Assembly: GCF_028657195.3 (NCBI RefSeq)
Contig: NZ_JANCPR020000039.1
Location: forward strand, 21,875-85,874
Source of the DNA: Streptomyces iconiensis
GTDB taxonomy: Bacteria > Actinomycetota > Actinomycetes > Streptomycetales > Streptomycetaceae
Direction of reading: 5' to 3'
Length of the DNA: 64,000 nt
Numbering within the stretch: position 1 is the stretch's first letter; each line of letters opens with the position of its first letter. The translations under genes were made by a program, and so were the position numbers. This document shows positions 40,142 to 48,939 of this stretch, one piece after another. A model generated the notes under the pieces. It did no database searches. It worked only from the letters and a program-made list of their open reading frames with translations, and had not been told where the DNA came from.

Positions 40142-41134
40142 CTATGTGCCCTCTCCTGAGCCCGGGTCGTCGGACTCGTCGGAGGAATCAGGCTTCGGGG
40201 GCTCGCCCGTGGGCTTCGGCGGGCGTGGGGGGCCTGTGTCGCGCAGATACGGCGAGGACTGCTGTCCCGGGGCATCCGACGAGCCGTCCCTGCGGCGCAG
40301 ATACCGTTCGAACTCCTTCGCGATGGCTTCCCCCGACGCCTCGGGCAGCTCCGCCGTGTCGCGTGCCTCCTCCAGCGACTGCACGTACTCGGCGACCTCG
40401 CTGTCCTCGGCGGCGAGCTGGTCGACGCCCAACTGCCAGGCACGCGCGTCCTCGGGCAGCTCGCCCATGGGGATGCGCAGGCCGAGCAGGTCCTCCAGGC
40501 GGTTCAGCAGCGCGAGCGTCGCCTTCGGGTTGGGCGGCTGTGAGACGTAGTGCGGCACTGCGGCCCACAGGCTCGCCGCCGGGACGCCCGCGTGGGCGCA
40601 CGCCTCCTGGAGGATGCCGACGATGCCCGTAGGGCCCTCGTAGCGCGACTCCTCCAGGTTCATCGTCGTGGCCAGGTCGGCGTCGGAGGTCACGCCCGTC
40701 ACCGGGACAGGTCGGGTGTGCGGGGTGTCGCCCAGCAGGGCGCCCATCACGACGACCATCTCCACGCCCAGTTCGTGCGCGAAGCCCAGGATCTCGTTGC
40801 AGAACGAACGCCAGCGCATGCTCGGTTCGATGCCCCGTACGAGAACGAGGTCGCGCTGTCTTCCCTTGCCGTCGGAGTCCCCGACGCGGACGACGGACAG
40901 CCGCGTCGTCGGCCAGGTGACCTTGCGGACACCGCCGTCCAGCCACACATGCGGGCGATTGACCTGGAAGTCGTAGTAGTCCTCCGCGTCCAGCGCGGCG
41001 AAGACCTCGCCCTTCCATTCCCGTTCCATGTGCGCGACCGCGGTGGAGGCGGCGTCACCGGCGTCGTTCCAGCCTTCGAACGCGGCCACCATGACTGGGT
41101 CGACCAGCTCGGGAACCCCCTCCAGCTCGATCAC
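40142..41134 (-). CDS. PAC2 family protein (proteasome-assembly-chaperone-like fold)
   Basis: A 330-residue protein from GTG 41134, with AAGGAGG 6 nt upstream. VMVAAFEGWNDAGDAASTAV and VVVMGALLGDTPHTRPVPV are PAC2 signature segments. Residues 280-330 are a Ser/Pro/Asp tail. In actinobacteria the family sits near mshC; the molecular role is unknown, though the fold suggests a protein-protein scaffold. Confidence 0.88.
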   Translation of the reverse strand: MIELEGVPELVDPVMVAAFEGWNDAGDAASTAVAHMEREWKGEVFAALDAEDYYDFQVNRPHVWLDGGVRKVTWPTTRLSVVRVGDSDGKGRQRDLVLVRGIEPSMRWRSFCNEILGFAHELGVEMVVVMGALLGDTPHTRPVPVTGVTSDADLATTMNLEESRYEGPTGIVGILQEACAHAGVPAASLWAAVPHYVSQPPNPKATLALLNRLEDLLGLRIPMGELPEDARAWQLGVDQLAAEDSEVAEYVQSLEEARDTAELPEASGEAIAKEFERYLRRRDGSSDAPGQQSSPYLRDTGPPRPPKPTGEPPKPDSSDESDDPGSGEGT

Positions 41135-41373
41135 CCAGCGCCTCCTTCCGGCCGGTGAGTGAGCCCTTCTGCTCCGTCCCGGCACCTGTTCTGTGCTTGC
41201 TGTCGCTTGTTGCCGGTCGTGCTGTCGGCCGCTGTCGCCCTGCCACCGCGTGTGCTGCCGCCTGCTCTTCCGTGCGGGGCCCAGCCTACGGCGTGACGGT
41301 GCCCGCGCCGCAGCCCCCGCACGCCTCCAGATCGGTGCTGCATACCCCTGGACGCCGCGCTTGTCACAGGGCT

Positions 41374-41407
41374 ATACATCGGACCTATGAACAGAGGTCC
41401 GATGTAT
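41374..41407. promoter_or_regulatory. 34-bp inverted repeat enclosing the start codon of the fuconate dehydratase gene
   Basis: ATACATCGGACCT (41374-41386) and its exact complement (41395-41407) flank 8 bp that contain ATG 41387. TATACA (41373-41378), a good -10, lies inside the left arm. A repressor here would cover the promoter and the start codon at once, and the spacing implies a leaderless mRNA. The best candidate is the FadR-type regulator at 52771. Confidence 0.75.
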
Positions 41408-42877
41408 TGCGTCACCGGGGTCGAGGTGCACGACATCCGTTTCCCCACCTCGGAGCAGCACGACGGCTCGGACGCGATGAACCCCGATCCCGACTACTCC
41501 GCCGCCTATGTCGTCTTGCGCACCGACGCCCCCGACGGGCACGAGGGGCACGGCTTCTGCTTCACCATCGGCAGGGGCAACGACGTCGTCGTCGCCGCCA
41601 TCGAGGCCCTGCGACCCTACGTCGAGGGCCGCCCTCTGGACGCCGTGACCGGCGATCTCGGCGGACTGCACCGGGAGTTGACGCACGACTCACAGCTGCG
41701 CTGGCTCGGGCCCGAGAAGGGCGTGATGCACATGGCGGCCGGCGCCGTCGTCAACGCGGCATGGGATCTGGCGGCCAAACGCGCGGGACAGCCCCTGTGG
41801 GAGTACCTCGCCTCGCTCAGCCCCGAGGAACTCGTCGCGCTCGTCGACTTCCGACATCTGACCGACGCGCTCACCCCCGAGGAGGCGCTCGCTCTCCTGC
41901 GTGCCGCCGAGCCGGGGCGTGCCGAGCGGGCCGCGCGGCTGCGCGAGCACGGCTATCCCGCGTACACCACCTCGCCCGGCTGGATCGGGTACTCCGACGA
42001 GAAGCTGGTCAAGCTCGCGCACCAGGCCGTCGCCGACGGCTTCACCCAGATCAAGCTGAAGGTGGGCGGAGACCTCGACCAGGACCTCCACCGGATGCGC
42101 CTCGCACGCGAGGCGGTCGGGCCGGATGTGCGCATCGCCGTCGACGCCAACCAGCGCTGGGAGCGCGACGAGGCGGTGCGCTGGATGAACGCGCTGGCCG
42201 CTTACGACCCGTACTGGATCGAGGAGCCCACCAGCCCCGACGACATCCTCGGCCACGCCGACGTACGGGCACGTCAGCCGGTCAAGGTCGCCACCGGTGA
42301 ACATGTCGCCAACCGGATCGTGTTCAAACAGCTCCTCCAGGCGGACGCCGTCGACTTCGTGCAGATCGACGCGGCACGTGTCGCCGGGGTCAACGAGAAC
42401 CTGGCCATCCTGCTGCTCGCCGCGAAGTTCGGCGTCCCCGTGTGCCCGCACGCGGGGGGTGTGGGGCTGTGCGAACTGGTGCAGCATCTCTCGATGTTTG
42501 ACTACGTCGCCGTCTCCGGCACCCAGGAGGACCGGATCATCGAGTACGTCGACCACCTGCACGAGCACTTCACCGAGCCGGTGGTCGTCAGCGAAGGGCG
42601 CTACCTGACCCCCACGGCGCCCGGCTTCTCCGCGCAGATGCGCCCCGAGTCGATCGCGGCGCACCGCTATCCCGACGGCGCCGTATGGCAGGAGCGCGGG
42701 CACGGCTCGTACGGCAAGGACGGCCGGCACAGCCCGCGCGGCACTCCCGGACCGGCCGAACACCCCGGGCCCGTACAGCGGCCAGAAACCGCACAGCGCC
42801 CCGGGGCCGCACAGCGTCCAGGAACCGCACAGCGGCCAGGACCCGCACACGAAAACGGACAGGAGAGCAGCCGATGA
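41387..42877 (+). CDS. L-fuconate dehydratase (enolase superfamily)
   Basis: A 496-residue enzyme converting L-fuconate to 2-keto-3-deoxy-L-fuconate. Mandelate-racemase-group residues: base Lys in TQIKLKVGG (about 223-225), metal ligands in VDANQRW (253), WIEEPTSPDD (279) and TGEHVAN (304), and His in VCPHAGGVG (354). The start YCVTGVEVHDIRFPTSEQHD... resembles known fuconate dehydratases. Residues ~445-496 are extra: a Pro/Arg/Gln tail from an 18-bp repeat. ATG 41387 is inside the operator repeat; an in-frame ATG 41402 is possible but also inside it. First gene of the operon running to 49764. Confidence 0.9.
   Translation: MNRGPMYCVTGVEVHDIRFPTSEQHDGSDAMNPDPDYSAAYVVLRTDAPDGHEGHGFCFTIGRGNDVVVAAIEALRPYVEGRPLDAVTGDLGGLHRELTHDSQLRWLGPEKGVMHMAAGAVVNAAWDLAAKRAGQPLWEYLASLSPEELVALVDFRHLTDALTPEEALALLRAAEPGRAERAARLREHGYPAYTTSPGWIGYSDEKLVKLAHQAVADGFTQIKLKVGGDLDQDLHRMRLAREAVGPDVRIAVDANQRWERDEAVRWMNALAAYDPYWIEEPTSPDDILGHADVRARQPVKVATGEHVANRIVFKQLLQADAVDFVQIDAARVAGVNENLAILLLAAKFGVPVCPHAGGVGLCELVQHLSMFDYVAVSGTQEDRIIEYVDHLHEHFTEPVVVSEGRYLTPTAPGFSAQMRPESIAAHRYPDGAVWQERGHGSYGKDGRHSPRGTPGPAEHPGPVQRPETAQRPGAAQRPGTAQRPGPAHENGQESSR
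42782..42850 (+). repeat. 18-bp tandem repeat in the dehydratase tail
   Basis: Nearly four copies of an 18-bp unit encode PETAQR, PGAAQR, PGTAQR and PGPAH. They lie beyond the catalytic barrel. Confidence 0.85.
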
Positions 42878-43680
42878 CCGGCCCGAACCAACCCCCGTAC
42901 CCCGTACGCGACTTCGACGGCGTACCCGCGCTCGTCACCGGCGGCGCCTCCGGCATCGGTGCGGCCGTCGCCACGCTCCTCATGGGACGGGGCGCGCGCG
43001 TCGCCGTGCTCGACAGGGACCCGGAGGGTGCGCCGGAAGGCGCGCTCGCGCTGAAGGCCGACGTCACCGACGACGCCGCCGTACGGTCGGCGGTCGACCA
43101 CGCGGCGGCCGAACTCGGGGGCCTGCACGTCGTGGTCGGCAACGCGGGCATCGGCGCCGCCGGCACCGTCGAGGACAACGACGACGCCGAGTGGCAGCGG
43201 GTGCTGGACATCAACGTCCTCGGTGTCGTCCGCACCGACCGCGCGGCGCTGCCCCATCTGCGCCGTGCAGCCGCCGAACGCCCGGGCCAGGTCTCCATCA
43301 CTCATACGAGTTCCATCGCAGCGACGGCGGGCCTGCCGCAGCGGGCCCTCTACTCCGCCAGCAAGGGCGCGCTGCTCTCCCTCACCCTCGCCATGGCCGC
43401 CGACCATGTGCGCGAGGGCATCCGCGTCAACTGCGTCAACCCCGGTACGGCCGACACCCCCTGGATCGGCCGGCTGCTGGAGCAGGCCGCCGACCCGGCC
43501 GCCGAACGCGCGGCGCTGGAGGCCCGGCAGCCCACCGGGCGGCTCGTCGGCGCCGGAGAGGTCGCCGACGCGGTCGCGTACCTGGCCAGCCCCCGCTCGG
43601 CTGCCGTCACCGGCACCTCGCTCGCCGTGGACGGCGGCATGCAGGGCCTTCGGCTGCGCCCCGCCGAACCCACCGGCTGA
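42874..43680 (+). CDS. SDR-family dehydrogenase (likely 2-keto-3-deoxy-L-fuconate dehydrogenase)
   Basis: A 268-residue short-chain dehydrogenase whose ATG overlaps the dehydratase stop (ATGA). Cofactor motif VTGGASGIGAAVA (residues ~21-33), then VVVGNAGIG, the catalytic Ser in THTSSIAA, YSASKGALL (Tyr 160, Lys 164), and VNPGTADTPW. Operon position right after the dehydratase suggests oxidation of 2-keto-3-deoxy-L-fuconate at C4 with NAD+, as in the known non-phosphorylative fucose pathway. L-fucose dehydrogenase activity is the alternative. Confidence 0.85.
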   Translation: MTGPNQPPYPVRDFDGVPALVTGGASGIGAAVATLLMGRGARVAVLDRDPEGAPEGALALKADVTDDAAVRSAVDHAAAELGGLHVVVGNAGIGAAGTVEDNDDAEWQRVLDINVLGVVRTDRAALPHLRRAAAERPGQVSITHTSSIAATAGLPQRALYSASKGALLSLTLAMAADHVREGIRVNCVNPGTADTPWIGRLLEQAADPAAERAALEARQPTGRLVGAGEVADAVAYLASPRSAAVTGTSLAVDGGMQGLRLRPAEPTG

Positions 43681-43734
43681 CGCGTAGGACGCACGCACCG
43701 GCTGACGCGTATGCCTCCACGACAGACCGAGCAC

Positions 43735-43770
43735 GACCGGGACGACCGGGACGACCGGGACGACCGGGAC
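43735..43770 (+). repeat. Four 9-bp tandem repeats
   Basis: GACCGGGAC is repeated four times in the leader before the sugar-binding lipoprotein gene. Read through it would encode Asp-Arg-Asp, but translation more likely starts after it, at 43798. Confidence 0.85.
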
Positions 43771-43797
43771 CACATCAACCGAGGACAGGACGACCTC

Positions 43798-44847
43798 ATG
43801 CGACTGCGCACCCTCCGCACCACAGGCGCCGCATCCTGCGCCGCGATCCTGGCGGTCACCGCGCTCGCCGGCTGCAACCGCGGCAGCGAGGGCACGGCGG
43901 CGGCCAAGGGCAAGGTCGGCATCGACATGCCGCGCACCGACACCGACTTCTGGACCGCGTACCAGGGCTACGTCAAGAAGGGCGTGGACGACGGAACGGT
44001 CGCCGCGCTGCCCCTCTCCAACTCGCAGAACGACGTCTCCAAGCTCGTCGCCAACGTACAGACCTTCACCGACCAGGGGGCCAAGGCCGTCGTCATGGCC
44101 CCGCAGGACACCGGCGCCATCTCCTCCACGCTGGAGCGGCTGGAGAAGAAGGACGTTCCCGTCATCAGCGTCGACACGCGCCCCGACAAGGGCGACGTCT
44201 ACATGGTCGTACGCGCCGACAACCGCGCCTACGGGCGCAAGTCGTGCGAGTACCTGGGCGAGAAGCTCGGCGGCAAGGGCCGCGTGGCCGAACTCCAGGG
44301 CGACCTCAGCTCCATCAACGGGCGTGACAGGTCCGAGGCGTTCGCGTCCTGCATGAAGAAGAAGTACCCGAAGATCAAGGTCCACGAGCTGCCCACCAAC
44401 TGGGACGGCAAGGAGGCATCAGGCAAGCTCCAGAGCCTGCTGGCCCAGCACCGTGACCTCGACGGCATCTACATGCAGGCGGGCGGCGCCTTCCTGCAGC
44501 CCACCCTCGCGCTGCTCAAGCAGAAGAAGCTGCTCAAGGAGAGCGGCACCAAGGGGCACATCACGATCATCTCCAACGACGGCATCCCCGAGGAACTGGC
44601 CGCGATACGCGAGGGCCAGATCGACGCCACCCTCTCCCAGCCGGCCGACCTGTACGCGAAGTACGCGCTCACGTACGCGCGCGCGGCGCTGGACGGCAAG
44701 AAGTTCAAGCCCGGCCCCACCGACCACAAGTCGAAGATCATCAAGCTGAAGAACGGCCTGGAGGACCAGTTGCCCGCGCCCCTGGTCACCAAGGAGAACG
44801 TCGACGACAAGGGGCTGTGGGCCAACCAGTTGGAGAAGAAGAAGTGA
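43798..44847 (+). CDS. ABC sugar-binding lipoprotein (CUT2 / ribose-type)
   Basis: A 349-residue protein. Signal peptide with lipobox LAGC (Cys at about residue 25), so it is anchored outside the membrane. A type I periplasmic-binding fold follows: GKVGIDMPRTDTDFWTAYQG, ANVQTFTDQGAKAVVMAPQD, VPVISVDTRPDKG, and ISNDGIPEELAAIREGQIDATLSQPADLYA. It would capture the sugar for the ATPase and permease encoded directly downstream. The ATG at 43798 is chosen because it starts the signal peptide; a longer frame begins inside the repeat. Confidence 0.9.
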   Translation: MRLRTLRTTGAASCAAILAVTALAGCNRGSEGTAAAKGKVGIDMPRTDTDFWTAYQGYVKKGVDDGTVAALPLSNSQNDVSKLVANVQTFTDQGAKAVVMAPQDTGAISSTLERLEKKDVPVISVDTRPDKGDVYMVVRADNRAYGRKSCEYLGEKLGGKGRVAELQGDLSSINGRDRSEAFASCMKKKYPKIKVHELPTNWDGKEASGKLQSLLAQHRDLDGIYMQAGGAFLQPTLALLKQKKLLKESGTKGHITIISNDGIPEELAAIREGQIDATLSQPADLYAKYALTYARAALDGKKFKPGPTDHKSKIIKLKNGLEDQLPAPLVTKENVDDKGLWANQLEKKK

Positions 44848-46685
44848 CGGGCCCCACCGATTCCGCACGGCGCACGGCTACAGCACCGCCCGCCGTCCAC
44901 GCTGAGGGCATCGTCAAGCGGTACGGCGCCACCCTCGCGCTGGACGGCGTCGGCCTGTCCGTGCGCCCCGGCGAGGCCCACGCGCTCGTCGGCCGCAACG
45001 GCGCGGGCAAGTCCACGCTCGTGTCCGTGCTCACCGGTATGCACAAGCCCGACGCCGGCCGGGTCACCTTCCACGGCGAGGAAGCGCCGCACCACGGCGA
45101 CACCGCTGCGTGGCGCTCCCGGGTGGCCTGCGTCTACCAGCGCTCCATGGTCGTACCCGAACTGACCGTCGCCGAGAACCTCTTCCTCAACCGCTTCCCC
45201 GGCGGCCCCCGCATCCGCTGGAACACCTTGCGCGCACGCGCGCGCGACCTGCTGGCCGAGTACGGGGTGGAGGTCGATCCCTCCCTGCGTACCAAGGATC
45301 TCAGCGTCGAGCAGCGGCAGTTCGTGGAGATCGCCCGTGCGCTGTCCTTCGGCGCCCGTACGGTCATCCTGGACGAGCCGACGGCCCAGCTCGACGCGGC
45401 CGGGATCGAACGCCTCTTCGCCAAGTTGCGCGAACTGCGCGCCCAGGGCGTCGCGTTCCTCTTCATCTCGCACCACCTCCAGGAGGTGTACGAGCTGTGC
45501 GACACCGTCACCGTCTACCGCGACGCACGCCACATCCTGACCGCGCCCGTCGCCGAACTGCCCCGGCAGGACCTGGTCGCCGCGATGACGGCGGAGGACG
45601 GCGACCACGAGGCCGCGGGGGAGGGGAGCGGGGCCGGCGTCCGCGCGGGCAGGGCCCGGACACATGCGGCCGGGGCCGGTCTGCCGCGCACCGGGCGTGA
45701 CCTCCCACGACAGACCCGGCGTGAGCCCTCGGCCGGCTCCGGCCCCGGCGGTCCCGGCCCCGTGCTGCGGGCACACGGGCTCGCGCTGGAAGCGGAGTTC
45801 GCTCCGGTCGATCTGACCGTTCGCGCCGGCGAGGTGCTCGGCCTCGCGGGCGCCACCGCCAGCGGCAACACCGCCATCGGCGAGACGCTCGTCGGCCTGC
45901 GCCGCCAGAGCGCGGGCACCGTCACCGTACGGGAGCGCGAGGTGCGCCCCGGAAGCGTGCCGCACGCGCTGGACGCCGGTATCGGGTACGTACCGGAGGA
46001 CCGGCACGCGCAGGGCCTGGTGCCCAACAGGAGCGTCGCCGAGAACGCCACGCTCACCGTCACCGACCAGCTCGGCAGGTGGGGCGCCGTACTGCCGTCC
46101 CGTACCCGGGAGTTCGCACGCCGCATGATCGGCTCCCTGGACATCAAGACCTCCGGGCCCGACCAGCCCGTCTCCGGGCTCTCCGGCGGCAACCAGCAGA
46201 AGGTCGTCATCGCCCGCGCCCTCGCCAGGGACCCGGACGTACTGGTCGCGATCCGGCCGACGGCCGGCGTCGACGTCAAGTCCAAGGACTCGCTGCTGGG
46301 CGTGGTCAGGGATGTCGCCGACGGTGGAAGCGCCGCACTGATCATCTCGGACGAACTGGACGACCTGCGCGTGTGCGACCGCGTGCTCGCCCTCTTCCAC
46401 GGGCGCGTCGTCGCGGAGTACGGCACCGACTGGAGCGACCGCGAACTGGTCGCCGCCATGGAGGGCATGACCGAACAGCACGGCACGGGCGGCGCAGGCG
46501 ATACCTCCGGCGGGGCGAGCGCAGAGGGCGCCTCCCACGGAGAGCGCGCGCCCGACGGAGAGGGCACATCGGGTCCGCACGGCGCCACCGGCCCGCAAGG
46601 CGCCACTGGGCCGCAGGACACCACCGAACCGCACGGCACCACACAGCAGCGCGGCGCCGCGGCGCCGGAGGGGAACGGATCATGA
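44844..46685 (+). CDS. Sugar ABC transporter ATPase, two nucleotide-binding domains (RbsA-like)
   Basis: A 613-residue fused ATPase starting at GTG 44844 (GTGA overlap). NBD1 is complete: GRNGAGKSTLVSVLTG, signature region KDLSVEQRQFVEIARAL, VILDEPTAQLD and LFISHHL. NBD2 has GLAGATASGNTAIGETLVGL, lacking the Walker A Lys, GLSGGNQQKVVIARAL, and AIRPTAGVD in place of DEPT. That asymmetry is normal for this family. An acidic Gly/Thr/His-rich tail (~555-613) is low-complexity. Powers import through the permease that follows. Confidence 0.92.
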   Translation: MTGPTDSARRTATAPPAVHAEGIVKRYGATLALDGVGLSVRPGEAHALVGRNGAGKSTLVSVLTGMHKPDAGRVTFHGEEAPHHGDTAAWRSRVACVYQRSMVVPELTVAENLFLNRFPGGPRIRWNTLRARARDLLAEYGVEVDPSLRTKDLSVEQRQFVEIARALSFGARTVILDEPTAQLDAAGIERLFAKLRELRAQGVAFLFISHHLQEVYELCDTVTVYRDARHILTAPVAELPRQDLVAAMTAEDGDHEAAGEGSGAGVRAGRARTHAAGAGLPRTGRDLPRQTRREPSAGSGPGGPGPVLRAHGLALEAEFAPVDLTVRAGEVLGLAGATASGNTAIGETLVGLRRQSAGTVTVREREVRPGSVPHALDAGIGYVPEDRHAQGLVPNRSVAENATLTVTDQLGRWGAVLPSRTREFARRMIGSLDIKTSGPDQPVSGLSGGNQQKVVIARALARDPDVLVAIRPTAGVDVKSKDSLLGVVRDVADGGSAALIISDELDDLRVCDRVLALFHGRVVAEYGTDWSDRELVAAMEGMTEQHGTGGAGDTSGGASAEGASHGERAPDGEGTSGPHGATGPQGATGPQDTTEPHGTTQQRGAAAPEGNGS

Positions 46686-47728
46686 CCGACACAGCGCAGC
46701 CGTCGGCCCGCGAGCTGGCCGACGGCCTCGACAGGGCACAGGAGGAACGCGCCCGTCCGAAGGTCGACTTCGCCCGCTGGCGTGACCTGTCCCTGGTGCC
46801 GGTCATCCTCGTACTGATGCTGATCGGCTTCATCGTCTCGCCCGCCTTCCTGACCACCGAGAACCTCGTCGGCGTCGTCCAGCAGTCGACCGAACTCGGC
46901 CTGCTGGTCCTCGGGCTCGCGCTGGTCCTCATCTGCGGCCGGATGGATCTGTCCCTGGAGTCCACGCTCGCGGTCGCGCCCAGCATCGCCATGTGGCTGG
47001 TGCTGCCAGCCGAAGGCGACGGCTTCCACGGCATCGGGCTCTTCCCCACCTGGCTCGCGATCCCGCTCTGCCTCGCCGTGGGCGCGCTCATCGGCGGCAC
47101 CAACGGGTTCCTGATGCTGAAGCTGCGGGTCAACGGGTTCATCGCCACGCTCGGCATGCTGACGATGCTGCGCGGCCTGCACGTCGGGCTCTCCGACGGC
47201 AAGTCGATCGTCAATGTCCCCGACTCCTTCTCGTACCTCGGCAACGCCACCTGGTTCGGCGTACCCGGCGCCGTCTGGCTGTGCCTCGCGCTGTACGCCG
47301 TCGCCGGGCTCGTCCTCGCCTACATGCGGCACGGCCGCGCGCTCTACGCGATCGGCGGCAACCCGGAGGCGGCGCGCGCCGCCGGTATCCGCACGGACCG
47401 CATCACCTGGATCGTCCTCGCGCTGGCCGGCATGCTCGCCGCCTTCGCCGGGATCCTGTTCACCGGCCACTACGGCTCGGTCTCCGCCAGTCAGGGCGAC
47501 GGCTGGATCTTCCAGGTCTTCGCAGCCGCCGTCATCGGAGGCATCGGACTGCGCGGTGGACGCGGCACCGTCTTCGGCGCGCTGACCGGCGTGCTCACCC
47601 TTCAACTCGTCGTCAACGTCATGACGTTGGGCGGCGTACCCGCCATGTGGAACCAGTTCCTCAACGGCATGATCATCATCGTCGCCCTGATCATCTCGCG
47701 CTTCGCCAGCGGCGAGCGACAGGAGTGA
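46682..47728 (+). CDS. Sugar ABC transporter permease (RbsC-like)
   Basis: A 348-residue membrane protein, ATGA-overlapping the ATPase. It has about 8-10 helices after a charged N-terminus: LVPVILVLMLIGFIVSPAFL, GLLVLGLALVLICGRMDLSLES, the family box RVNGFIATLGMLTMLRGL, and GGNPEAARAAGIRTDRIT (the ATPase-coupling EAA-like loop). Only one permease gene is present, so it should work as a homodimer. Confidence 0.92.
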   Translation: MTDTAQPSARELADGLDRAQEERARPKVDFARWRDLSLVPVILVLMLIGFIVSPAFLTTENLVGVVQQSTELGLLVLGLALVLICGRMDLSLESTLAVAPSIAMWLVLPAEGDGFHGIGLFPTWLAIPLCLAVGALIGGTNGFLMLKLRVNGFIATLGMLTMLRGLHVGLSDGKSIVNVPDSFSYLGNATWFGVPGAVWLCLALYAVAGLVLAYMRHGRALYAIGGNPEAARAAGIRTDRITWIVLALAGMLAAFAGILFTGHYGSVSASQGDGWIFQVFAAAVIGGIGLRGGRGTVFGALTGVLTLQLVVNVMTLGGVPAMWNQFLNGMIIIVALIISRFASGERQE

Positions 47729-47760
47729 GCTGGGCGTGAGGCAGGAGTGAGGTGGCACGC

Positions 47761-48825
47761 GTGACCGCATCGGACGAAGCCGGCACCGGGGACGGCCGTA
47801 CGCCCCGACTCGGCCTGGGCTGCGCCCAGTTGGGCAACCTGGGTACGGCCATGACCGAGGAACGCGCTCATGCCGTCGTCGGGGCAGCGCTGGACGTCGG
47901 CTGTACGCACTTCGACACGGCGCCCCACTACGGGGTCGGCCTCTCCGAGGAGCGCCTGGGGCGCGCGCTGGCCGGGGTCCCGCGCGGCTCGTACACCCTC
48001 TCCACCAAGGTCGGTCGCAGGCTGCGGCCCCTCCGGGCCGGCGAACAGGCGCCCTCCGAGGGCTTCGTGGACACGCCGCCGCGTGTCCGCGAGTGGGACT
48101 TCACCAGGGACGGCGTACACCGCACCCTGGAAGCATCCCTGAAGCGCCTCGGTACCGACCATGTGGAGACGGTCTATCTGCACGACGTCGAGAACCATCT
48201 GCCCGAGGTCCTCGCCACCGGCTACGCGGCGCTCGCCGAGCTGCGCGCGCAGAAGGTCGTGCGGGCCATCGGCTTCGGCATGAACTTCAGCGGTGCCCTC
48301 GCGCGCCTGGTCACCGAGCTGGATGTGGACGAGGTGCTGTGCGCAGGCCGCTGGACGCTGCTGGACAGGTCCGCACACGACGACCTGCTGCCCGCCTGCG
48401 TACGGCGCGGTACGCGGGTCGTGGCGGGCGGCGTCTACAACTCCGGGCTGCTGGCCGACCCGCGCCCCGGCGCGCACTTCGACTACCAGCCCGCGTCCCC
48501 CGAACGGGTCGAGCGAGCCCAGCGCACAGCCGCCGTGTGCGCACGGCACGGTGTGCCCGTACGGGCGGCTGCGCTGCGGTTTCCTTTCGCGCATCCGGCG
48601 GTCACCTCGGCCGTCGTCGGTGCCTCCTCGCCGGAGGAAGTACGGGAGAACGCAAGGCTGTTCACCCACGACATCCCCCAGGCGCTCTGGCAGGACCTCG
48701 TCACCGAGCACCTGCTCGGCGCCGACCTGCCCGTGCCTCCGTCCCTGTCTCCGCCTCCGTCCCCGTCCCATTTCCGGCCCCGGTCCGCGGGAACGCCACT
48801 CGCGGGACCGCGTCCGCCTACATGA
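47761..48825 (+). CDS. Aldo/keto reductase (likely L-fucose/D-threo-aldose 1-dehydrogenase)
   Basis: A 354-residue AKR. CTHFDTAPHYGVGLSEERLG (Asp, Tyr), TLSTKVGRRLRP (Lys), VYLHDVENH (His) and the cofactor end AVVGASSPEEVREN are visible. The C-terminal ~40 residues are Pro/Ser-rich. Relatives in sugar operons oxidise L-fucose or L-galactose to the 1,5-lactone. GTG 47761 has GAGG 8 nt upstream; GTG 47752 is an alternative. It lies 32 nt after the permease. Confidence 0.87.
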   Translation: MTASDEAGTGDGRTPRLGLGCAQLGNLGTAMTEERAHAVVGAALDVGCTHFDTAPHYGVGLSEERLGRALAGVPRGSYTLSTKVGRRLRPLRAGEQAPSEGFVDTPPRVREWDFTRDGVHRTLEASLKRLGTDHVETVYLHDVENHLPEVLATGYAALAELRAQKVVRAIGFGMNFSGALARLVTELDVDEVLCAGRWTLLDRSAHDDLLPACVRRGTRVVAGGVYNSGLLADPRPGAHFDYQPASPERVERAQRTAAVCARHGVPVRAAALRFPFAHPAVTSAVVGASSPEEVRENARLFTHDIPQALWQDLVTEHLLGADLPVPPSLSPPPSPSHFRPRSAGTPLAGPRPPT

Positions 48826-48939
48826 CCGGCCTCCGAGTGACCGACCGCCGCGCGACTGGCCGCGCGACCGACCGCGCGACTCGCCGTACGACCGACCGTA
48901 CGACCGGCCGCCACTGACCGATCGAGGAGCCCCCACCGC

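Noticed and set aside
44844..46685. Inactivated second nucleotide-binding domain in the sugar ABC ATPase
   Set aside because: Loss of the Walker A Lys and of the DEPT Glu in the second half is the normal state of RbsA/YufO-type fused ATPases, so it is not decay.
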